Of a stretch of 64,000 nucleotides of DNA, positions 1 through 4,031 are shown one piece after another. The notes beneath the pieces are model-generated. The model saw only the letters and a program-made list of their open reading frames with translations, was not told the origin of the DNA and searched no databases. The DNA lies in contig NZ_JACHNZ010000001.1 of assembly GCF_014199685.1 (NCBI RefSeq), positions 1 to 64,000 on the forward strand, read 5' to 3'. This stretch comes from Sphingosinicella soli (GTDB lineage Bacteria; Pseudomonadota; Alphaproteobacteria; Sphingomonadales; Sphingomonadaceae). How positions within the stretch are numbered: the first letter of the stretch is position 1; the number at the start of each line of letters is the position of its first letter. Both the position numbers and the translations under genes were made by a program.

Positions 1-39
1 CTCAGTCGTTGTGGCGCTCCCATGGAGTATCTGTCCCAT
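1..39 (-). CDS. IS481-family transposase, N-terminal fragment (partial)
   Basis: An ATG at 39 reading leftwards gives MGQILHGSATTTE before the window ends. IS481 transposases commonly begin MGQVLHGSATTTE, followed by a helix-turn-helix and an rve-type DDE integrase core. Only these 13 residues are visible, so I cannot tell whether the gene is intact. The identification rests on this short but characteristic start. Confidence 0.7.
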   Translation of the reverse strand, partial: MGQILHGSATTTE

Positions 40-95
40 AGCGCATCCTTCCATTGCTGGCTGAATAATGCACCATCAAAGCCTGGGATCAAACA
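1..95 (-). mobile_element. End of an IS481-family insertion sequence (cut by window edge)
   Basis: The minus strand at 39-1 encodes the start of a transposase whose first 13 residues match the start typical of IS481-family transposases. About 55 bases separate it from a likely element end near 95, where the minus strand reads TGTTTGATCCC, starting with the TG usual for IS ends. The rest of the element, including the other inverted repeat, lies outside the window, so the boundary at 95 and any target duplication cannot be confirmed. The base composition of the next 200 bases also differs from the chromosome further right. Confidence 0.65.
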
Positions 96-313
96 ATTAG
101 TCGCCACGGCGCAACTCGCCCTTGCCATCTCCGCCTGCCGCCTCCGCCCAGGATCACGCCATCACGCAGCGGCCCGGTGAATAAGAGGGGCTAGTCTTGC
201 TGATCCCAATATAAGCAAATATGTTGATCGCCTACAGTACCTTGCGTTGGTGGCTTTTGTTGTTGCGATGCTAAGCTTGTCGATCTTCTCGTGGAAAAGC
301 ATGGAGTTTTCCA
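96..313. other. No convincing gene
   Basis: These bases between the IS end and a small proline-rich ORF hold only short frames without recognisable products. One frame from about 183 to 313 encodes a short hydrophobic stretch (LALVAFVVAMLSL) but has no good start codon or ribosome-binding site. It may be a remnant left by the insertion. I see nothing else in it. Confidence 0.5.
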
Positions 314-451
314 ATGGCGAACACGCCCAAGCCTCCGTCTCCCAAGCCGATACCCCGTCCAACGCCAGGGCCAACACCGGGTCAAAAGGCTCCAGGTAGG
401 ACTGTCCCGCCCTCGGCACCTCCACCTCCGCCGTCACGTCCTAAGCAATAG
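314..451 (+). CDS. Proline-rich micro-protein, 45 aa (hypothetical)
   Basis: A small ORF starts at ATG 314, seven bases after a clear GGAG ribosome-binding site at 303-306. The 45-residue product begins MANTPKPPSPKP and is about 40 percent proline, with basic residues and short P-x-P runs throughout, ending PPPPPSRPKQ. It has no signal peptide or hydrophobic segment and is probably disordered. It sits between an IS element and a toxin-antitoxin pair, so it may belong to mobile cargo. I do not recognise a function. The good ribosome-binding site argues for translation, but the gene could still be fortuitous. Confidence 0.45.
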   Translation: MANTPKPPSPKPIPRPTPGPTPGQKAPGRTVPPSAPPPPPSRPKQ

Positions 452-498
452 TATGGAATGGGCAGGTGATGTTCGCACGCTGGCGAAGTTTTAGGCTT

Positions 499-792
499 TT
501 AGTTCAAAGCCAATTTAACGCTCTGTGATGCATGTAACACCCGAACGATCAATACCTCGTCAGCGTGCAGATCGTAAATGATCCGATGTCTGCGGCATGG
601 ATAAGCGCGAACAGGCGGGCGAATGGATGAAATCACTTCACCCGCTTCGGGATACTCGCCAAGCAGCGCAATAGCAGCCTCGATATCCGTCATGTAGGCA
701 AACGCCACGCTGTCGCCAAACTGATCGACGCTCCAGTCGAGAATCTGCTCAAGATCATAGGCCGCCAGCGGCGACAGGACGATATCAGCCAT
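499..792 (-). CDS. parE: ParE/RelE-superfamily toxin
   Basis: This 97-residue protein has the compact ParE/RelE fold signature: an N-terminal helix pair (ADIVLSPLAAYDLEQILDW), a middle stretch around LLGEYPEAGEVI, and the C-terminal strands RHRIIYDLHADEVLIVRVLH typical of ParE toxins. Proteins of this family poison gyrase (ParE) or cleave ribosome-bound mRNA (RelE); the neighbouring antitoxin type favours ParE. Its start overlaps the end of the antitoxin gene by 8 bases, the usual antitoxin-first arrangement, so the toxin should be translated by coupling. It looks full length and intact. Confidence 0.88.
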   Translation of the reverse strand: MADIVLSPLAAYDLEQILDWSVDQFGDSVAFAYMTDIEAAIALLGEYPEAGEVISSIRPPVRAYPCRRHRIIYDLHADEVLIVRVLHASQSVKLALN

Positions 793-1030
793 TCAGCCCG
801 TGGCGCTTGCGGCCTTCGGCGATGATGTCGGCAATCGTCTTGTCGGATCGCCCGGAGGCTCGGCCCGCGTCCACTGCTGCCTGTAATTCCGCAACAGCAT
901 CCGCCCGCTCCTGATCCCGCCGGATCAAGTCGCGCACATAGTCGCTGGTGCTGCTGTAGCGGCCTTCGGCCACGCGGGTTTCCGCCCAGCTTTTGAGGGC
1001 GTCGGGGATCGAGACGTTCATCTGTGCCAT
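785..1030 (-). CDS. parD: ParD-type ribbon-helix-helix antitoxin
   Basis: The 81-residue protein begins MAQMNVSIPDALKSWAETRV, a ribbon-helix-helix DNA-binding N-terminus, followed by the ParD-like segment STSDYVRDLIRRDQ and a charged C-terminal tail that would wrap the toxin. I chose ATG 1030; an upstream in-frame ATG at 1066 would run through the promoter, and ATG 1021 is an alternative. Family members neutralise ParE and repress their own operon. A perfect palindrome overlaps the promoter just upstream, which fits autoregulation. Confidence 0.88.
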   Translation of the reverse strand: MAQMNVSIPDALKSWAETRVAEGRYSSTSDYVRDLIRRDQERADAVAELQAAVDAGRASGRSDKTIADIIAEGRKRHGLNG

Positions 1031-1037
1031 GTCTGTC

Positions 1038-1066
1038 TTTATAGGATTTCCTATAAATCTTGACAA
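1038..1066 (-). promoter_or_regulatory. Promoter of the parDE operon (near-leaderless)
   Basis: On the minus strand TTGTCA (1066-1061) and TATAAA (1043-1038) are separated by exactly 17 bases, close to the sigma-70 consensus. The expected transcription start, about 7 bases past the -10, falls around 1031-1032, right next to ATG 1030. The mRNA would therefore have little or no leader unless translation starts at ATG 1021. Confidence 0.75.
1041..1054. promoter_or_regulatory. Palindromic operator candidate for ParD
   Basis: ATAGGA-TT-TCCTAT is a perfect inverted repeat with 6-base arms. It overlaps the -10 element and the spacer of the parDE promoter, so a bound ribbon-helix-helix dimer would block RNA polymerase. 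Assignment to ParD is inferred from position. Confidence 0.65.
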
Positions 1067-1081
1067 GGTCGCGCCCGCCGT

Positions 1082-1417
1082 TCAGCCCGCGCGCCGCGTC
1101 AGCAGCCACAGGCAGGCGAGGACCACTACGAAGTCGATGGCGACGAACGCCGTGCCGATCGGCGTCCAGCCGCCTTGGCCGGGCGGGTTTGCGGCGAAGG
1201 AGAGCGCCGCGCCGATCGCGGGCAGGATGAGCCCGGCCCAGAGCGCCGCGCGTGCGCCGCGCCACAGGAACACGCCGATCAGGAGGTAGCCCGCGCCGAA
1301 CGCGGCGGTGATGGCGAGTTCGGGGTTCATCGGCCGCACTGCGAGCAGCGCGACGTGCGCCGCGCCGGTCAGCAGCATCAGCGTGCCCGCGCCCTTGCGT
1401 ATGAAATCGGCGGTCAT
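1082..1417 (-). CDS. Small multi-spanning membrane protein (hypothetical)
   Basis: A 111-residue, strongly hydrophobic protein begins MTADFIRKGAG, with ATG 1417 preceded by a good GGGAGGA ribosome-binding site. Four membrane segments can be seen: LMLLTGAAHVALLAV, LAITAAFGAGYLLIGVFL, ALWAGLILPAIGAALSF and FVAIDFVVVLACLWLL. It has no catalytic motif that I recognise. The coding frame continues upstream without a stop into the DUF167 pseudogene region, but the start codon and ribosome-binding site show it is a separate gene. Function unknown. Confidence 0.7.
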   Translation of the reverse strand: MTADFIRKGAGTLMLLTGAAHVALLAVRPMNPELAITAAFGAGYLLIGVFLWRGARAALWAGLILPAIGAALSFAANPPGQGGWTPIGTAFVAIDFVVVLACLWLLTRRAG

Positions 1418-1529
1418 GGCTGTTCCTCCCCCTTTTTGCGTCCGTTTCGGTTCGCGGTGGATCGTGCGCGTGCGCGCGCGGCGGCGCAAATTGTTCAAAA
1501 GGACAGGCCGGAAATGCGGGAAGAAATGC

Positions 1530-1555
1530 GGGGACAGCAGGAGCGGGCTGTCCCC
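1530..1555 (-). terminator. Stem-loop downstream of the DUF167 remnant
   Basis: GGGGACAG (1530-1537) and CTGTCCCC (1548-1555) form a perfect 8-base stem with a 10-base loop. It lies about 120 bases past the end of the DUF167 remnant on the minus strand. The following T-run is poor (GCATTTCTTCC), so this is a weak terminator candidate or just a hairpin. Confidence 0.35.
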
Positions 1556-1676
1556 AAGGCGGAGGCGTTTACTGCGGAGAGGGTCCGCCGGCCCCTTGCG
1601 GAGGGTGGAACGGTCGTCGCCGGCGGAACCTCGATTCGCGTTGTACGCCATCGGCGTCGTTTCGCTTTGATCTGCG

Positions 1677-1945
1677 TCAAAGGCCCGCTGCGATGCCGAG
1701 CATTTTTTCGCGCGCGGTTTGCCCGCGAAGGACGCTGACGGCGGATTTCGGCAGCCCGAGCGCTTTGGCGACGAGGCGGCAGCGTTCGCCTTGCCGTCTT
1801 CCGGCGGGGCGGAAACCCACACGCGGGCGCGCGGGCCTTCGGGCGTGTCTTCAACGACGATGCGTTCGCCGCCGCGCGCTTTGGGTGTCACCCGCACGGC
1901 GAGCGTGCCGTCGGGGGAGACCAGCGCGGCGAGCGCTGTGTCCAC
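1677..1945 (-). pseudogene. DUF167 (YggU-like) gene with an internal frameshift
   Basis: From GTG 1945 the frame reads a normal DUF167 N-terminus with RVTPKARGGERIVVE and the family hallmark SAPPEDGKANAA, then loses similarity. In a different frame the expected second half appears directly (RLVAKALGLPKSAVSVLRGQ, then TAREKMLGI) and ends at TGA 1677. The break is near 1787. Compared with E. coli YggU spacing, about two residues plus one base are missing, which suggests a deletion of roughly 7 bases. The gene starts 3 bases after the DUF486 gene ends, so it was translationally coupled to it. A sequencing error is the alternative; otherwise the protein is inactive. Confidence 0.75.
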
Positions 1946-1948
1946 GGC

Positions 1949-2290
1949 TCAGCGCCCGATGAACAGGAAGCCGACCGCCGCCATGATGCAGCCGAAGGCG
2001 GCGAAGTGGCGCCAGTGCAGCGGCTCGCCCAGATACGTCACCATGAACACGCCGAAGATGGTGAGCGCGATCGCCTCCTGCGCGATCTTCAGCTGACCCG
2101 GCGTCCACCCGGAGGCGGCGCCGATGCGGTTCGCGGGCACGGCGAGCGCATATTCGAAAAAGGCGATGCCCCAGCTGATGAGGATGATGACGAACATCGG
2201 CTTCGCCCCCGCGGCGCCGGCCTTCAGATGCCAGTACCACGCGAAGGTCATCAGGATGTTCGAAAGGGTGAGGAGCACGATCGTCTGCAT
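1949..2290 (-). CDS. DUF486 (DMT-like) inner membrane protein
   Basis: The 113-residue protein begins MQTIVLLTLSNILMTFAWYWHLK, the characteristic start of the DUF486/COG3169 family of small four-helix membrane proteins related to drug/metabolite transporters. The segments MFVIILISWGIAFFEYAL, AIALTIFGVFMVTYL and FGCIMAAVGFLFIG are clearly membrane spanning, and the conserved NRIG and QLKI motifs are present. Length is normal for the family. Substrate and role are unknown. It is the first gene of a minus-strand pair with the broken DUF167 gene. Confidence 0.85.
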   Translation of the reverse strand: MQTIVLLTLSNILMTFAWYWHLKAGAAGAKPMFVIILISWGIAFFEYALAVPANRIGAASGWTPGQLKIAQEAIALTIFGVFMVTYLGEPLHWRHFAAFGCIMAAVGFLFIGR

Positions 2291-2466
2291 GGATGCACGT
2301 CATAGCGCGCGTTCGCGCGGTTCGCCACGTCCGTTCGGGGCCGTTCAGGAACGAGACAGCGTTCCGGCGCGAGTCTGCGCCCGAAGCGATTTCCAGGGAG
2401 CGGTTTGCGCGGTCTTGCGTTTGGCCCCCGAAGCAGGCGCTTCGTTTGAACGGTTTGGAGAGGTTT

Positions 2467-2862
2467 ATGAAAAAGGTCGTTTTCGCTGCTGTCGCGGCTT
2501 CGCTCATCCCGCTGGCCGGTGTGTGGTCGGCCCCGGCGCTTGCCGATCCGCCGCATTGGGCACCGGCGCACGGGAAGCGCGCCAAGGATCGGGATCGCTG
2601 GTATCCCGACGATCACTATCGCAAGGGCAATTATCGCGAACGCCGCCTGAGCCGCGACGAGCAGATCTATCGCGGCCGCGACGGGCGCTATTACTGCAAG
2701 CGCAAGGACGGCACCACGGGGCTTATCATCGGCGGCGTGGCGGGCGGCGTGCTCGGCCACGAGATCGCGCCGGGCGGATCGAAGACCGTGGGCGCGGTGC
2801 TCGGCGCGGTTGCGGGCGGTCTCGTCGGCAAGAGCCTCGACGACGGCGTGAAGTGCCGCTGA
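2467..2862 (+). CDS. Glycine-zipper 2TM-domain envelope protein
   Basis: The 131-residue protein starts at ATG 2467 after GGAGAGG. It has a signal peptide (MKKVVFAAVAASLIPLAG, likely cleaved after ALA near residue 27), then a basic, tyrosine-rich middle (WYPDDHYRKGNYRERRLSRD). The C-terminus carries two glycine-zipper helices: GLIIGGVAGGVLGHEIAPGG and TVGAVLGAVAGGLVGKSL. This is the glycine-zipper/Rick_17kDa_Anti layout found in outer-membrane-associated proteins such as RcnB/SlyB relatives. The exact role is not known. A stable hairpin lies immediately downstream. Confidence 0.8.
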   Translation: MKKVVFAAVAASLIPLAGVWSAPALADPPHWAPAHGKRAKDRDRWYPDDHYRKGNYRERRLSRDEQIYRGRDGRYYCKRKDGTTGLIIGGVAGGVLGHEIAPGGSKTVGAVLGAVAGGLVGKSLDDGVKCR

Positions 2863-2880
2863 CCTGTTGAAAAATCAAGG

Positions 2881-2926
2881 CTTCCTGTCCGGCGCGCATT
2901 TGATAATGTGGCGGCCGGACAGGAGG
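2881..2926 (+). promoter_or_regulatory. Long hairpin covering the ribosome-binding site of the lipoprotein gene
   Basis: TCCTGTCCGG (2883-2892) is perfectly complementary to CCGGACAGGA (2915-2924). In RNA the stem extends to 13 pairs (2881-2893 with 2914-2926, one G-U). The 3' arm contains the whole AGGAGG ribosome-binding site at 2921-2926 of the gene starting at 2934. A -10-like TGATAAT (2901-2907) lies in the loop without a good -35. Readthrough RNA from the upstream gene would hide the ribosome-binding site, whereas RNA started inside the loop would not. Regulation is inferred. Confidence 0.5.
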
Positions 2927-2933
2927 CATTCTT

Positions 2934-3473
2934 ATGATGAAACGGGGGTTTGTCGCCGGCGCGGCACTGGTTGCGCTCGCGGCATGCGGCGGCAACGATG
3001 CCAGCGAGGCTTCGAAGGGCGAAGGCAAAAAAGTCGCCAGCGGCAGCGTCGCCACCGATGACGGCGAAGCGCAGTACAGCGTGCGGCAGGACGGTGAAAA
3101 CTCAACCGTCACCGTCACCGGGCCGGACGGCGAGACCGGCACGTTCAAGAGCGGGGCGGGCGCGGCCGATTTCCTCCCCGATTTCGCGCCGCTCTATCCC
3201 GGTGCCAAGGTCGTCGGCGGCGCGGGCGGCGATTCCGGTTCGGGCATCGGCGGCATGGTCAATTTCGAAACCGGCGATGCACCCGAAAAGGTCGTCGCCT
3301 GGTACAAGGCCGAGGCGCAGAAGTCGGGCCTCAAGATCGCCGGCGAGATGACGACGCCCGACATGCAAATGGTCGCCGCGCAGGATGAGGCGTCGAAGCG
3401 CAGCCTGCAGGTTCACGCCTCGGCGAAGGAAGGCGGCGGCAGCACGGCGAGCCTGATCGCGGGCACCCAGTAA
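2934..3473 (+). CDS. Putative lipoprotein (hypothetical)
   Basis: The 179-residue protein begins MMKRGFVAGAALVALAACGG, a lipoprotein signal with lipobox LAAC, so Cys18 should be lipidated. Ser/Gly/Asp-rich low-complexity sequence follows up to about residue 65. A compact domain with DFLPDFAPLYPGAKVV, GGMVNFETGDAPEKVVAWYK and KSGLKIAGEM follows. That alternation resembles small periplasmic lipoproteins in which a YPGA segment is followed by a helix and strand hairpin. I do not assign a function. The ATG has an ideal AGGAGG ribosome-binding site that can be masked by the upstream hairpin. Confidence 0.8.
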   Translation: MMKRGFVAGAALVALAACGGNDASEASKGEGKKVASGSVATDDGEAQYSVRQDGENSTVTVTGPDGETGTFKSGAGAADFLPDFAPLYPGAKVVGGAGGDSGSGIGGMVNFETGDAPEKVVAWYKAEAQKSGLKIAGEMTTPDMQMVAAQDEASKRSLQVHASAKEGGGSTASLIAGTQ

Positions 3474-3518
3474 GGCCTTCGGTAAAGCCGCGAAAGCACA
3501 ATGATAACAGGTCCGTAA

Positions 3519-3547
3519 GGTTAACCATCAAAGTTTTGATGTTAACC
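3519..3547. promoter_or_regulatory. Inverted repeat with two TTAACC half-sites (CtrA-like)
   Basis: GGTTAACCATCAAA (3519-3532) is followed at once by its near-perfect reverse complement, ending GATGTTAACC (3547), with one unpaired base. Each arm contains TTAACC, and the left one reads TTAACCAT, a half-site reported for the alphaproteobacterial cell-cycle regulator CtrA. It lies about 80 bases before the small membrane protein gene at 3626. Either a CtrA-type operator or an RNA hairpin would fit. Confidence 0.45.
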
Positions 3548-3625
3548 GCGTTCGGCAAGACCTCGTTAGCGATTTCGGCGGCTAATGGCACCGGGTCAAA
3601 ATAAACGCTCGGGAGTCTAGGGGCC

Positions 3626-3871
3626 ATGGACAAGGTTGAACTCGCTGACGCGGTCTACGCCCGCGTCTTCCCCACCATTATCATTATTTGCGCGGTTGTC
3701 GGCACGGCCAGCTTTGCGATGCACAATTATTCGCAGGCGGTTTGCGCCTTCATCGCGATCGGTCTTGCGATGAAGCTGAACGGCATCATCGAGCGCCGCC
3801 GGTGCGAGCGCTCGGAACGCCTTGCGGCGCTGGGTTGGAACCGCGCGCGCAATCCGCTCAGTTCCTGCTGA
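3626..3871 (+). CDS. Small membrane protein, 81 aa (hypothetical)
   Basis: The product starts MDKVELADAVYARVFP with ATG 3626 and a GGGAG at 3611-3615. Two hydrophobic segments, TIIIICAVVGTASFAM and AVCAFIAIGLAMKLNGI, are separated by a short hinge (HNYSQ), giving a helical hairpin in the membrane. The C-terminal tail is highly basic (IERRRCERSERLAALG) and would lie in the cytoplasm. It has no family motif that I recognise. The gene stands alone, between an inverted repeat with CtrA-like half-sites and the structured leader of the TonB receptor. Confidence 0.65.
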   Translation: MDKVELADAVYARVFPTIIIICAVVGTASFAMHNYSQAVCAFIAIGLAMKLNGIIERRRCERSERLAALGWNRARNPLSSC

Positions 3872-3956
3872 AAACTCCGTCCACGTTTGTCCGCGCCGCT
3901 CCGGTATCCGCCGGGGCGGCGCGCGCGTTTGCGGATTAGACAATTGACTAACTACA

Positions 3957-4031
3957 GAGGCTGCGACATCCTCCGCCCAGGGAAGTTCTGAAAGAACGCC
4001 GGAAACCGGCAACAGGGTGGGAGCAGCGGAT
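3957..4031 (+). promoter_or_regulatory. Structured 5' leader of the TonB receptor gene (candidate RNA switch)
   Basis: The leader can fold as a three-way junction. P1 pairs 3971-3978 with 4015-4023 (8 pairs, one bulged G). P2 is GTTCT-GAA-AGAAC (3985-3997) and P3 is GCCGG-AAA-CCGGC (3998-4010), stacked with no linker between them. The 3' strand of P1 contains the GGGAG ribosome-binding site (4019-4023) of ATG 4032. An alternative hairpin, GAGG (3957-3960) with CCTC (3970-3973), uses bases needed by P1, so the two states exclude each other. It matches no riboswitch class that I know. Function is inferred from folding only. Confidence 0.5.

Noticed and set aside
1082-1945. One 287-residue gene spanning the DUF167 and membrane-protein regions
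   Set aside because: The middle is meaningless sequence after the frameshift. A separate ATG with a good ribosome-binding site at 1417 shows two distinct genes that share a frame by chance.
3957-4031. Cobalamin or SAH riboswitch upstream of the TonB receptor
   Set aside because: The conserved B12-box bases are absent, and the fold and conserved bases of SAH riboswitches do not fit. Only a new or unknown structure can be argued.
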